Assembly (NCBI RefSeq): GCF_002575655.3
Contig: NC_053035.3
Location: forward strand, 381,339,792-381,403,791
Origin: Aegilops tauschii subsp. strangulata
Taxonomy: Eukaryota > Streptophyta > Magnoliopsida > Poales > Poaceae
DNA: 64,000 nucleotides
Direction: 5' to 3'
The notes below the pieces were generated by a model, which searched no databases, was not told where the DNA came from, and worked only from the letters and a program-made list of their open reading frames with translations. This document shows positions 1-11,851 of this stretch, piece after piece (positions within the stretch are counted from its first letter, which is position 1; each line of letters starts with the position of its first letter). The translations under genes were made by a program, and so were the position numbers.

Positions 1-1543
1 CATTCTGAGCTTTAAGTACTTGTTCTACTTGAGTGGTAACCATAGAAGCATGTTTACTAATGAGTTTAAGTTCACCTTTAACTCTAGACATATAATCACT
101 CAAGTGTTCAATCATATAAGCATTGCGTTTCAGTTGTCTACCAAAATAAGCATTAAAATCTTCTTGCTTAACCATAAAATTATCAAACTCATCTAAGCAT
201 TGGCTAGCAAACTTAGTAGGAGGGATTTCAGCTTTATCATATCTATAGAGAGAATTTACCTTTACTACCCGTGTCGGGTTACCAAGACCATGTGTCTCTT
301 CAGTAGGTGATGAATTAAGACCATGTATTTCTTTGACAGGAGGTAAATTCTTAACATCTTCAGCTTTTATACCTTTTTCTTTCATAGATTTCTTTGCCTC
401 TTGCATATCTTCAGGACAGAGAAATAGAATACCTCTTTTCTTCGGAGTTGGCTTAGGAGTTGGTTCAGGAAGTGTCCAATTATTTTCATTAGTCAACATA
501 TTATTCAATAGCAATTCAGCTTTATCAACTGTTCTTTCCCTGAAAACACAACCAGCACAACTATCCAGGTGGTCTCTGGAAGCATCGGTTAGTCCATTAT
601 AAAAGATATCAAGTATTTCATTTTTCTTAAGAGGATGATCAGGCAAAGCATTAAGTAATTGGAGAAGCCTACCCCAAGCTTGTGGGAGACTCTCTTCTTC
701 AATTTGCACAAAATTATATATATCCCTTAAAGCAGCTTGTTTCTGACGAGCAGGGAAATATTTAGCAGAGAAGTAATAAATCATATCCTGGGGACTACGC
801 ACACAACCAGGATCAAGAGAATTAAACAATATCTTAGCATCACCCTTTAATGAGAATGGAAATAATTTGAGGATATAGTAGTAACGAGTTTTCTCATCAT
901 TAGTGAATAGGGTGGCTATATCATTTAATTTAGTAAGATGTGCCACAACAGTTTCAGATTCATAGCCATAGAAAGGATCAGATTCAACCAAAGTAATTAT
1001 CTCAGGATCGACAGAGAAATCATAATCCTTATCAGTAACAAAGATAGGTGAAGTAGCATAAGCAGGATCATATTTCATTCTAGCATTCAGAGATTTTTCT
1101 TTCAGCTTAGCTAATATTTTCTTAAGATCACTTCTATCATTGCAAGCAAGAAAATCTCTAGCAGTTTCTTCATCCATAAAATAACCCTCAGGCACAATAG
1201 GCAATTCATACTTAGGGGGAGAATCTTCATCATCACTTTCATCAATATTATCAGTTTCAATAATTTCATTCTCTCTAGCCCTAGCAAGTTGTTCATCCAG
1301 AAATTCACCTAGTGGCACAGTAGTATCAAGCATAGAAGTAGTTTCATCATAAGTATCATGCATAGCACAAGTGGCATCATCAATAACATGCGACATATGA
1401 GAATTAATAGCAGAAGCATGTTTAGGTGTCGCAAGCTTACTCATAACAGAAGGTGAATCAAGCGCAGAGCTAGATGGCAGTTCCTTACCTCCCCTCGTAG
1501 TTGAGGGATAAATTTTGGTTTTCTCGTCTTTCAAGTTCCTCAT
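1..1543 (-). CDS. gag: Gypsy gag polyprotein, N-terminal part (F1)
   Basis: One open frame on the minus strand from an ATG at 1543 to the window edge (about 514 codons), with no stop or frameshift seen. The N-terminal half is acidic and low in complexity (EDSPPKYELP). The centre holds a typical plant Retrotrans_gag region, with motifs such as SLPQAWGRLLQLLNALPDH and ILDIFYNGL, around codons 260-310. This protein packages the element RNA in cytoplasmic particles. A proline/lysine-rich stretch (PEPTPKPTPKKRG) follows. The zinc knuckle and pol, if present, lie outside the window. The start was chosen because it is the first ATG after the PBS and the frame is open from there. The intact frame suggests F1 is younger than its neighbours. 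Confidence 0.85.
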   Translation of the reverse strand, partial: MRNLKDEKTKIYPSTTRGGKELPSSSALDSPSVMSKLATPKHASAINSHMSHVIDDATCAMHDTYDETTSMLDTTVPLGEFLDEQLARARENEIIETDNIDESDDEDSPPKYELPIVPEGYFMDEETARDFLACNDRSDLKKILAKLKEKSLNARMKYDPAYATSPIFVTDKDYDFSVDPEIITLVESDPFYGYESETVVAHLTKLNDIATLFTNDEKTRYYYILKLFPFSLKGDAKILFNSLDPGCVRSPQDMIYYFSAKYFPARQKQAALRDIYNFVQIEEESLPQAWGRLLQLLNALPDHPLKKNEILDIFYNGLTDASRDHLDSCAGCVFRERTVDKAELLLNNMLTNENNWTLPEPTPKPTPKKRGILFLCPEDMQEAKKSMKEKGIKAEDVKNLPPVKEIHGLNSSPTEETHGLGNPTRVVKVNSLYRYDKAEIPPTKFASQCLDEFDNFMVKQEDFNAYFGRQLKRNAYMIEHLSDYMSRVKGELKLISKHASMVTTQVEQVLKAQN

Positions 1544-1590
1544 AGTGACCAGCAGATATAAATCCCAAGTGACTCAAAGAATAGAGCTAT

Positions 1591-1610
1591 GCTCCCCGGC
1601 AACGACGCCA
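1591..1610 (-). other. Primer-binding site of F1
   Basis: Read on the minus strand, this begins TGGCGTCGTTGCCGGGGA and lies 11 bases inside the LTR end at 1622. This is the usual place where a tRNA primes minus-strand DNA synthesis. It is very like the PBS of R2 at 49502 (TGGCGCCGTTGCCGGGGA). It fixes the orientation of F1 and shows that 1622-3012 is the 5' LTR. Confidence 0.75.
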
Positions 1611-1621
1611 GAAAATAGTCT

Positions 1622-3012
1622 TGATAACCCACAAGTATAGGGGATCGCAACAATTTTCGAGGGTAGAGTATTCAACCCAAATTTATTGATTCGACACAAG
1701 GGGAGCCAAAGAATATTCTCGAGTATTAGCAGTTGAGTTGTCAATTCAACCACACCTGGATAACTTAATATCTGCAGCAAAGTATTTAGTAGCAAAGTAG
1801 TATGGTAGTAACGGTAACGGTAGCAAAAGTAGCGGTAGCAGTTTTGTAGTGATTGTAACAGTGGCAACGGTAAAGTAACTAAGCAAAGAACAATATGTGA
1901 AAAGCTCGTAGGCATTGGATCGGTGATGGATAATTATGTCGGATGCGGTTCATCATGTAACAGTTATAACATAGGGTGACACAGAACTAGCTCCAATTCA
2001 TCAATGTAATGTAGGCATGTATTCCGAATATAGTCATACGTGCTTATGGAAATGAACTTGCATGACATCTTTTGTCCTACCCTCCCGTGGCAGCGGGGTC
2101 CTAGTGGAAACTAAGGGATATTAAGGCCTCCTTTTAATAAAGTACCGGACCAAAGCATTAACACATAGTGAATACATGAACTCCTCAAACTACGGTCATC
2201 ACCGGGAGTGGTCCCGATTATTGTCACTTCGGGGTTGCCGGATCATAACACATAGTAGGTGACTAATGACTTGCAAGATAGGATCAAGAACTCACATATA
2301 TTCATGAAAACATAATAGGTTCAGATCTAAAATCATGGCACTTGGGCCCTAGTGACAAGCATTAAGCATAGCAACATCAATCTCAGAACATAATGGATAC
2401 TAGGGATCAAACCCTAACAAAACTAACTCGATTACATGATAAATCTCATCCAACCCATCACCGTCCAGCAAGCCTACGATGGAATTACTCACGCACGGCG
2501 GTGAGCATCATGAAATTGGTGATGGAGGATGGTCGATGATGACGACGGCGACGGATTCCCCTCTCCGGAGCCCCGAACGGACTCCAGATCAGTCCTCCCG
2601 AGAGAGATTAGGGCTTGGCGGTGGCTCCGTATCGTAAAACGCGATGAATCCTTCTCTCTGATTTTTTTCTCCCCGAACACGAATATATAGAGTTGGAGTT
2701 GAGGTCGGTGGAGCACCAGGGGGCCCACGAGGCAGGGGCGCGCCCAGGGGGCAGGCACGCCTCCCACCCTCGTGGACAGGGTGTGGGCCCCCTGGCCTTG
2801 ATTCTTTCACCAGTATTTTTCATTATTTCCAAAAATAATCTCCGTGAAGTTTTAGGTCATTGCAAGAACTTTTGTTTCTGCACAAAAATAACACCATGGC
2901 AATTCTGCTGAAAACAGCGTCAGTCCGGGTTAGTTCCATTCAAATCATGCAAGTTAGAGTCCAAAACAAGGGCAAAAGTGTTTGGAAAAGTAGATACGAC
3001 GGAGACGTATCA
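1622..3012 (-). repeat. 5' LTR of F1 (1391 bp)
   Basis: Complete LTR with TG...CA ends. On the plus strand the left edge reads TGATAACCCACAAG and the right edge reads GACGGAGACGTATCA. It contains no gene; short frames at 2489-2911 are chance frames in the GC-rich promoter part. A PBS lies on its left side, so the element is transcribed leftward. Confidence 0.85.
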
Positions 3013-3602
3013 GTTATGCAAATACTATCAGGACTAAGTTCATGATAAATTAAAGTTCAATTAATCATATTACTTAAGAACTCCCACTTAGATAGACATC
3101 CCTCTAGTCATCTAAATGATCACGTGATCCATATCAACTAAACCATGTCCGATCATCACGTGAGATGGAGTAGTTTTCAATGGTGAACATCACTATGTTG
3201 ATCATATCTACTATATGATTCACGCTCGACCTTTCGGTCTCAGTGTTCCGAGGCCATATCTGCATATGCTAGGCTCGTCAAGTTTAACCCGAGTATTCTG
3301 CGTGTGCAAAACTGGCTTGCACCCGTTGTATGTGAACGTAGAGCTTATCACACCCGATCATCACCTGGTGTCTCGGCACGAAGAACTGTCGCAACGGTGC
3401 ATACTCAGGGAGAACACTTATACCTTGAAATTTTAGTAAGGGGTCATCTTATAAAGCTACCGCCGAACTAAGCAAAATAAGATGTATAAAAGGTAAACAT
3501 CGCATGCAATCAAAATATGTGACATGGTATGGCCATCATCATCTTGTGCTTTTGATCTCCATCTCCAAAGTACTGTCATGATCTCCATTGTTACCGGCAT
3601 GA

Positions 3603-5272
3603 TGATGTCTACTACGCAACCTTCTTCTTGTAGACGTTGTTGGGCCTCCAAGTGCAGAGGTTTGTAGGACAATAGCAAATTTCCCACAAGTGGATGACCT
3701 AAGGTTTATCAATCCGTGGGAGGTGTAGGATGAAGATGGTCTCTCTCAAACAACCCTGCAACCAAATAACGAAGAGTCTCTTGTGTCCCCAACACATCCA
3801 ATACAATGGTAAATTGTATAGGTGCACTAGTTCGGCGAAGAGATGGTGATACAAGTGCAATATGGATGGTAGATATAGGATTTTGTAACCTGAAAATATA
3901 AAAACAGCAAGGTAACTATTGATAAAAGTGAGCGTAAACGGTATTGCAATGCTAGGAAACAAGGCCTAGGGTTCATACTTTCACTAGTGCAAGTTCTCTC
4001 AACAATAATAACATAATTGGATCATATAACTATCCCTCAACATGCAACAAAGAGTCACTCCAAAGTCACTAATAGCGGAGAACAAATGAAGAGATAATTG
4101 TAGGGTACGAAACCACCTCAAAGTTATCCTTTCCGATCGATCTATTCAAGAGTCCGTAGTAAAATAACACGAAGCTATTCTTTCCGTTCGATCTATCATA
4201 GAGTTCGTACTAGAATAACACCTTAAGACACAAATCAACCAAAACCCCAATGTCACCTAGATACTCCAATGTCACCTCAAGTATCCGTGGGTATGATTAT
4301 ACGATATGCATCACACAATCTCAGATTCGTCTATTCAACCAACACAAAGAACTTCAAAGAGTGCCCCAAAGTTTCTACCGGAGAGTCAAGACGAAAACGT
4401 GTGCCAACCCCTATGCATAGATTCCCAAGGTCACGGAACCCGCAAGTTGATCACCAAAACATACATCAAGTGAATCAATAGAATACCCCATTGTCACCAC
4501 GGGTATCCCATGCAAGACATACATCAAGTGTTCTAAAATCCTTAAAGACTCAATCCGATAAGATAACTTCAAAGGGAAAACTCAATCCATTACAAGAGAG
4601 TAGAGGGGGAGAAACATCATAAGATCCAACTATAATAGCAAAGCTCGCGATACATCAAGATCGTGCCAAATCAAGAACACGAGAGAGAGAGATCAAACAC
4701 ATAGCTACTGGTACATACCCTCAGCCCCGAGGGTGAACTACTCCCTCCTCGTCATGGAGAGAGCCGGGATGATGAAGATGGCCACCGGTGAGGGATCCCC
4801 CCTCCGGCAGGGTGCCGGAACAGGGTCCCGATTGGTTTTTGGTGGCTACAGAGGCTTGCGGTGGCGGAACTCCCGATCTATTGTGCTCCCCGATGTTTTT
4901 AGGGTATATGGACATATATAGGCGAAAGAAGTCGGTCAGGGGAGCCACGAGGGGCCCATGAGGGTGGGGGGCGCGCCTCCCTGCCCCGTGGCTTCCTTGA
5001 AGCTTTCCCGACGGCTACACCAAGTCTCCTGGATTTCTTCCGTTCCAAAAATAACTCTCCCGAAGGTTTCATTCCGTTTGGACTCCATTTGATATTCCTT
5101 TTCTTCGAAACACTGAAATAGGCAAGAAAACAGCAATTTGGGCTGGGCCTCCGGTTAATAGGTTAGTCCCAAAAATAATATAAAAGTGTTTAGTAAAGCC
5201 CATAAACATCCAAAACATATAATATAATAGCATGAATACTTCATAAATTATAGATACGTTGGAGACGTATCA
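3603..5272 (-). repeat. 3' LTR of R3 (1670 bp)
   Basis: Starts TGATGTCTACTACGC and ends GTTGGAGACGTATCA on the plus strand. The stretch from about 4830 to 5272 is repeated at 7251-7666 in the truncated partner LTR with few differences. There are no genes; frames around 4269-5136 are LTR sequence. Confidence 0.88.
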
Positions 5273-7250
5273 GCATCCCCAAGCTTAATTCCTGCTCGTC
5301 CTCGAGTAGGTAAATGATAAAAGAAATAATTTATGAAGTGTGAATGCTAGCAGGTGCACAAGTTTGATCAATGATAATTTCAATCACCTTTTCTAGCATC
5401 ATTATATGTCATAACAGTAGCTCAACTCATAAAACTTTTCATGATCAAGTAACAAGCTATACACATGTTAAAGCATAGACCATAAACTTTCTTGAAAACT
5501 AACAAACTATGTTCTCAGTCATCAAACAATTGCAATTCATCTTATTTTTAGGAAGGGTCTATGTAAGAGCTTTGATTTAGAAAATCCCACATACTCAACT
5601 ATCATATAGTCTTCCATGATTGCTACCACTCAAAGCATATTTTTAGAACACATAGCATTCATCAAACACAGAGAAAGATAGGGGCTTAATGTTTCGCCTC
5701 CCAACTTATATATCATATAGATAATTGTCAACAATAATAATTCATGATCAAATATATTTGAATGGCCATATATGCTTAGATCTTTCTCCACCACATGATG
5801 CTTGCCAACTAAAGAGTAGGTTGGAATGAGAAGGAATACTACTGACTCTTGCATAAAAGTAAAAGATAGACCCTTCGCAGAGGGAAGTGGGGATTTGCAG
5901 AGGTGCCAGAGCTCGAAGCTAAAATAGAGATGAAAATAATTTTGAGAGGTATGCTTTCATTTTCAACATAATGACCAAGAGTTCCCAATATCTTCCATAC
6001 TACATACATTATAGGTGGTTCCCACGTAGAAAGGTAAAGTTTTAGTCCCCCTCCACCAACATTCACACTCCACGGCTTGTCCGAAATAACGGGTGCCGTC
6101 CAACTATCAACATTCCTGGGGGAGTTTTGTTTAAATTATTTGCGAATTTGTTTTGATCTGTTGATCATAGGACTGGTCATCCCAGTTACCAACCATTTTC
6201 TCGTGAATGATGAGCGGAGTCCACTCATCGTGAGAATAACCCACCTAGCATGGAAGATACTGACAGCCCCTAGTTGCTACATGAGCGATTCGGGCATACA
6301 AAGCAGATTATTATTTGAAGGTTTAGAGTTTGGCACATGCAAATTTACTTGGAACGGTAGGTAAATACCGCATTAGGTAAATATGGTGGACACTCATGGA
6401 AGAAACTTGGTTCAAGGATTTTGGATGCACAAGCAGTATTCCCGCTTAGTAAAGAAATTTAGGCTAGCAAAAGATTCTAAATAGCAAGCACCACATGTTG
6501 GAGGATCCATAACAATATAACTTCTATACAAATATACCCAAACATTACTCATTATGTTGTCTTCCTTGTCCAACTTCAACTAATTTGCTCAGGTTTGAAA
6601 ATAATTAATGGGGCTCACAATCATAGAAGATGTCCAAGATAGTATATTTATATGTGAAATCTCTCTTCCTTCGATATTCTTTCATGAATTGTTCAAGTGA
6701 CCAATACAATGTTTGCTAACCTTCAATAAATTTACCGCCTCTACTTCTTATATGTGAAGGCATTACTCCCCATGGGAAAGGCATACGAAACATATATAAT
6801 TTCAGATTTATGACATTCAAATCATTCAACTATTTACTCATAGGATATAAGTGAAGCACACGAGTAAATGACAAACTACTCCAAAAAGATATAAGGGAAG
6901 ATCAATGAGTAGTTAAATAATTATGTAGCTATGTGAAGACTCTCTCTCATTTAAGAATTTCAGATCTTGGGATATTATTCAAACATCAAGCAAAACAAAA
7001 TAAAACGACATTTCAAGGATAGCACTCATCATGTGAAGAAGCAAAAACTTAGGCTCAACCGATACTAACCGATAAATGTTGAAGAAGAAAGGTTGGATGC
7101 CTACCGGGGCATCCCCAAGCTTAGATGCTTGAGACTTCTTGAAATATTATCTTGGGGTGCCTTGGGCATCCCCAAGATTGAGCTTGTGTGTCTCCTTAAT
7201 TCCTATCATATCACGGTTTCCTAAATCTCGAAAGCTTCATCCGATCTATT

Positions 7251-7666
7251 CTACAGAGGCTTGCGGCGGCGGAACTCCCAATCTATTCTGTTCCCCGATG
7301 TTTTTAGGGTATATGGACATATATAGGCAAAAAAAGTCGGTCAGGGGAACCACGAGGGTGGGGGGCGCGCCTCCCTGCCTCGTGGCTTCCTCGAAGATTC
7401 CCTGACGTCTACTCCAAGTCTCCTGGATTGCATCCGTTTCAAAAATAACTCTCCCGAAGGTTTCATTCCGTTTGGACTCCGTTTGATATTCCTTTTCTTC
7501 GAAACACTGAAATAGGCAAGAAAACAACAATTTGGGCTGGGCCTCCGGTTAATAGGTTAGTCCCAAAAATAATATAAAAGTGTTTAGTAAAGCCCATAAA
7601 CATCGAAAACAGATAATATAATAGCATGAATACTTCATAAATTATAGATACGTTGGAGACGTATCA
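7251..7666 (-). repeat. Truncated 5' LTR of R3
   Basis: Only the last 416 bases (plus-strand view) of the LTR remain, beginning at CTACAGAGGCTTGCGG. The left boundary is a deletion junction to internal sequence, with CTAC/CTATT similarity at the joint. The right boundary is the genuine LTR end, followed by the CATGA duplication. Confidence 0.85.
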
Positions 7667-8283
7667 CATGACACCATGATCTCCATCATCTTGATCTTTT
7701 ATCAACGTGTCATCACATGGTCGTCTCACCAGCTATTGCTTTTTCAACTATTGCTATCGCATAGCGATAAAGTAAAGCAATTACATGGCACTTGCATCTT
7801 ATGCAATAAAGAGACAAGCATAAGGCTCCTGCCAGTTGCCGATAACTTTAACAAAACATGATCATCTCATACAACAATTTATATCTCATCACATCACAAC
7901 ATGCCCTGCAAAAAAAGTTAGACGTCTTCTACTTTGTTGTTGCAACTTTTACATGGCTGCTATGGGCTGAGCAAGAACCGTTCTTACCTACGCATCAAAA
8001 CCACAACGATATTTCTTCAAGTTAGTGCTGTTTTAACCTTCAACAAGGACCGGGCGTAGTCACACTCGGTTCAACTAAAGTGGGAGAAACTGACACCCGA
8101 CAGCCACCTGTGTGCAAAGCACGTCGGTAGAACCAGTCTCGCGTAAGCGTACGTGTAATGTCGGTCCGGGCCGCCTCATCCAACAATACCGCCGAATCAA
8201 AGTATGACATGCCGGTAAGAAGTATGACTATTATCGCCCACAACTCTTTGTGTTCTACTCGTGCATATAACATCTACGCATAA

Positions 8284-8300
8284 ACCTGGCTCGGATGCCA
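8284..8300 (-). other. Primer-binding site of A3
   Basis: On the minus strand this reads TGGCATCCGAGCCAGGT, one base inside the LTR end. It is an initiator tRNA-Met type PBS with one change from the A1 copy at 57637-57653 (TGGCATCAGAGCC). It shows that the LTR at 8302-10046 is the 5' LTR for the sequence to its left. Confidence 0.75.
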
Positions 8301-8301
8301 C

Positions 8302-10046
8302 TGTTGGGGAACGCAGTAATTTGAAAAAATTTCCTACGATCACGCAAGATCTATGTGATGCATAGCAACGAGCGAAAGAGTGGTGTCCACGTACCCTCGT
8401 AGACCGTAAGCGGAAGCGTCAAGTGACGCGATTGATGTAGTCGAACATCTTCGCGATCCAACCGATCAAGTACCGAAAGCACGGCACCTCCGCGATCTGC
8501 ACACGTTCAGCTCGGTGACGTCCCTCGTACTCTTGATCCAGTTGAGGCCGAGGGAGAGTTCCGTCAGCACGACGGCGTGGTGACGGTGATGATGAAGTTA
8601 CCGGTGCAGGGTTTCGCCTAAGCACTACGACGATATGACCGAGGTGTGTAACTGTGGAGGGGGCACCGCACACGACTAAGAGAAACTTTGTTGTGCCTTT
8701 GGGGTGTCCCTTGCCCACGTATATAAAGGGGGAGGAGGAGGAGGCCGACCCTAGAGGTGGCGCGCCAAGTGTGGGAGTCCTACTAGGACTCCGAAGTCCT
8801 AGTAGGATTCCCCTTTTCTTTTCCGGAGTAGGAGAGAAGAAAGAGGGAAAGAGAGAGGGAGTAGGAAAGGGCAAGGGGGGCACAGCCCCCTTTCCCCTAG
8901 TCCAATTTGGACCCATGGGGCGGGGAGCGCGCCTCCTTCCCTTTGGCCTGCCTCCATAATTCCTGTATGGCCCAATAAGGCCCAATACTTCTCCCGGTGA
9001 ATTCCCGCAACTCTCCGGTACTCTGAAAAATACCCGAATCACTCGGAACCTTTCCGATGTCCGAATATAGCCTTCCAATATATCGATCTTTATGTCTCGA
9101 CCATTTCGAGACTCCTCGTCATGTCCGTGATCACATCCGGGACACCGAACTACCTTTGGTTCATCAAAACACATAAACTCATAATACCGATCATCATCTA
9201 ACGTTAAGCGTGCGTACCGTACGGGTTTGAGAACTATGTAGACATGACCGAGCCACATCTCCGATCAATAAACAATAGCGGAACCTGGATGCTCATATTG
9301 GCTCCTACATATTCTACGAAGATCTTTATCGATCAAACCGTATAACAACATACGTTGTTCCCTTTGTCACCGGTATGTTACTTGCCCAAGATTCGATCGT
9401 TGGTATCACCATACCTAGTTCAATCTCGTTACCGGTAAGTCTCTTTACTCATTCCGTAATGCATCATCCCGCAACTAACTCATTAGTCATGTTGCTTGCA
9501 AGGCTTATAGTGATGTGCATTACCGAGAGGGCCCAGAGATACCTCTCCGACAATAGGAGTGACAAATCCTAATCTTGATATATGCCAACTCAATAAACAT
9601 CAGCGGAGACACCTGTAGAGCATCTTTATAATCACCCAGTTACGTTGTGACGTTTGATAGCACACAAAGTGTTCCTCTGGTATTCGGGAGTTGCATAATC
9701 TCATAGTCATAGGAACATGTATAAGTCATGAAGAAAGTAGTAGCAATGAAACTGTAACGATCATAATGCTAAGCTAATGAATGGGTCTTGTCCATCACAT
9801 CATTCTCCTAATGATGTGATCCCGTTCATCAAATGATAACACATGTCTATGGCTAGGAAACTTAACCATCTTTGATTAACGAGCTAGTTAAGTAGAGGCA
9901 TACTAGGGACATTCTGTTTGTCTATGTATTCACACATGTACTAAGTTTTCGGTTAACACATTCTAGCATGAATAATAAACATTTATCATGATATAAGGAA
10001 ACATAAATAACAACTTTATTATTGCCTCTAGGGCATATTTCCTTCA
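8302..10046 (-). repeat. Angela/BARE-type LTR shared by A3 and A4 (1745 bp)
   Basis: Complete LTR from TGTTGGGGAACG to ATTTCCTTCA (plus-strand view). It has a PBS and leader on its left, but a PPT complement (TCTCCCACTTGCACTAGAG) and 3' internal sequence on its right. One LTR therefore borders internal sequence on both sides. The 279-codon minus frame at 8419-9258 lies wholly in the LTR and is not a gene. Confidence 0.9.
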
Positions 10047-10300
10047 GTCTCCCACTTGCACTAGAGTCAATAATCTAGTTCACATCGCCATGTGATTTAA
10101 CACCAATAGTTCACATCGTCATGTGATTTAACACTCTATAGTTCACATCGCCATGTGACCAATACCCAAAGGGTTTACTAGAGTCAATAATCTAGTTCAC
10201 ATCGTCATGTGATTAACAACCAAAGAGTACTAAGGTGTGATCATGTTGTGCTTGTGAGAGAGGTTTAGTCAATGGGTCTGCCACATTCAGATCCATATGT
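10047..10300 (-). mobile_element. 3' internal remnant of an Angela-type Copia (A4)
   Basis: About 250 bases immediately past the LTR that match the segment between PPT and RNase H in A1 (45416-45560) and A2 (62449-62590), for example TTTAGTCAATGGGTCTGCC. Homology stops at about 10300, where unrelated Copia RNase H sequence on the other strand begins. No coding capacity remains. Confidence 0.75.
10078..10218. repeat. Four-unit minisatellite in the Copia 3' region
   Basis: The unit GTTCACATCGYCATGTGA occurs at 10078, 10109, 10141 and 10195, separated by short variable spacers. The unit contains the palindrome TCACAT...ATGTGA. The corresponding place in A1 and A2 has no such array, so it is an expansion specific to this subfamily or copy. 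Confidence 0.8.
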
Positions 10301-10349
10301 GAAGAATACTCTAAGTGTTGAAGTAACCTCCAACAAGTCATCATCTATC

Positions 10350-10800
10350 CTTGTTAGTGCTTTCTCTGATTCTGGCTGGGCAGGTTTCTTGGATGATAGA
10401 AGGTCAACAGGTGATTTTGCAGTTTTATTTGGACCCAACTTAATTTCATGATGTGCAAAGAAACATGCAATAGTGTTAAGATAAAGTATTGAGACTGAAT
10501 ATAAGGCTCTGGCAAATGTAATAGCAGAGCTTATATGGGTTCAGTCTATGCTCAAGGAACTTGGAATATGTTACACACAAACCCCTTGTCTTTGGTGTGA
10601 TAATCTTAGTGCTACATATATTTCTGCTAATCCTGTTTTTCATGTAAAACTAAGTATATTTAAATTGATTATCACTTTGTGAGAGAAGGAGTTTCTAGCA
10701 AGGAGTTGGCAATTCGATTTGTTCAGTTGTAGACGGCTCTACAAAAGCCTTGCCCACACGACAATTCGAGGAATTTAAGCGTAATCTTAACTTGAGGAGT
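10350..10800 (+). pseudogene. Copia RNase H remnant
   Basis: Plus-strand translation shows a Copia-type RNase H: SDSGWAG near 10366, [54 protein letters not shown], then a shifted frame resembling the family end (TKALP...EEFKRNLNL). It has in-frame stops at the tryptophan after LIS and after VLR, and at least one frameshift. It is not Angela-type, because the motif set differs from 45449-46207, and no reverse transcriptase is attached. RNase H degrades the RNA strand during reverse transcription. This piece is a fossil, truncated on the left where it abuts A4. Confidence 0.8.
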
Positions 10801-11805
10801 TCACATTAAAGAAGGATGCTAAACAACATTATGTTAGTCCAGCCTAGTTCGGATGTGTGCGCCTTGAGCCCCACGTTAGAGTTGTTAGGAGATACTTAAA
10901 CTTAAACCTCTTTCTATCTCTTATCCCAACAACCATGTAATCTTCTCTCCCTCTTGGTTAGCTATGACTACCGAATCATGCAACCTACGAGATCTTATCT
11001 TGTCTTTTCTTTTTTGAGAACGAGATCTTCTCTTGTCATCCATCAATATAACACCTGCGGGCTCCAGTAAGTTTTATGTAGATTATGTGGGTATGCATGA
11101 CGTATGACGAGGAGAATAATGTGGAGCAGGAATCGGTGGCTGAGCAGGGAGAAGTCAGGGACCGAATAAAGGAACAAGCACAAACTACTGAACTTTTGGG
11201 AGGCCCAAACAATCTATTTTTGTTGTGGGGACAGGGCATTATGCCCCTTGGCTTTAGGAGGTGAACGCATGCACACCCGCTAGCATTTGGGAGTAAAATT
11301 TAACTTCTTTTTCGCTTCAAATTACATTCGTGTACATATACATATATGTAATACATTGAAGTCCTCATTATGTTCGCATTCGAGTGGCTTGAGTCCGTCC
11401 TGACTCTGTTTGCTTTCGAGCAATGAAAATGAATAGGACATGAAGACGATCGAAGTAAAAGGAAATATTTTTTGAAAGGAAAAAGGTTTTCGAGTATGTA
11501 CGTCGCATCGACATGAGAGAGGAGATGGACCCTGGCTGCCACCGCGGCTTCGTGTCGCCAAAGGCATCTCCTACGGTCGGCGAGAACCTCTCCGGCCACT
11601 TTGGGCCACCGCCGGTACCCCTGTGGCACTCGGTGGTCATCTAGTCTGGCTGCGAGGGGGCGTCAGGCCTTCTCTAGCAGCAGAGTTTCGGTGTCAATGC
11701 TCGCAAAAAAGAGAGTTTCGGTGTTAAAACGATTTCAACCAGGGCGTGTGGGTTTTGACTCCTCTCCTTTGAGGAGGCACGAATATGGCGTACCACGCAG
11801 TATCA
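10801..11805. other. Unassigned intergenic stretch
   Basis: No gene is recognised. The first 100-200 bases may be the 3' LTR of the Copia remnant (GTTGTTAGGAGATACTTAAAC near 10880). Overlapping short frames on both strands at 11300-11850 have no family features. Confidence 0.4.
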
Positions 11806-11851
11806 TTAGAGCATTTCTAACTGATCCCTTATATCAATTTAATTGAATAAA

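Larger units (their letters stand above)
1..3012 (-). mobile_element. Fatima-like Gypsy LTR retrotransposon, 5' part (F1)
   Basis: Minus-strand Gypsy element cut by the left window edge. It has a 5' LTR at 1622-3012, a primer-binding site next to it, and an open gag frame running off the window. The LTR starts TGATAACCC and ends GACGTATCA on the plus strand. It interrupts the leader of an Angela-type Copia element: the sequence just right of position 3012 matches the Copia leader that also occurs near 56440. The presumed target duplication is GTTAT at 3013-3017; the other copy lies outside the window. The family name is from memory of Triticeae repeats, and a repeat-database search would settle it. 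Confidence 0.85.
3603..7666 (-). mobile_element. Sabrina/WHAM-like Gypsy with internal deletion (R3)
   Basis: Insertion in the A3 leader with an exact 5-bp duplication, CATGA at 3598-3602 and 7667-7671. It has a full 3' LTR at 3603-5272. The internal segment 5273-7250 carries no coding frame of note. The 5' LTR is truncated to 7251-7666. The PPT side (GCATCCCCAAGCTTAATTCC at 5273) matches the 3' end of R2, so the two belong to related families. The PBS, any ORF and about 1.25 kb of the 5' LTR are missing, joined at about 7250. The element cannot be autonomous. Confidence 0.88.
3013..10046 (-). mobile_element. Angela/BARE-type Copia, leader and 5' LTR (A3)
   Basis: Minus-strand Copia element. 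Its untranslated leader occupies 3013-3602 and 7672-8301, and its 5' LTR is 8302-10046. The leader matches the leader of A1 (about 56440-57654) segment by segment, including the palindromic ATCACGTGAT context. It is interrupted by F1 on the left and R3 in the middle, so gag and pol of this copy lie beyond the left window edge or are lost. There is no coding region in the leader. The PBS next to the LTR (8284-8300) resembles the initiator tRNA-Met type. Confidence 0.85.

Noticed and set aside
8419..9258. 279-codon minus-strand frame
   Set aside because: Lies wholly inside an Angela-type LTR; matching LTRs at 43539 and 57655 do not keep the frame, and it has no domain.
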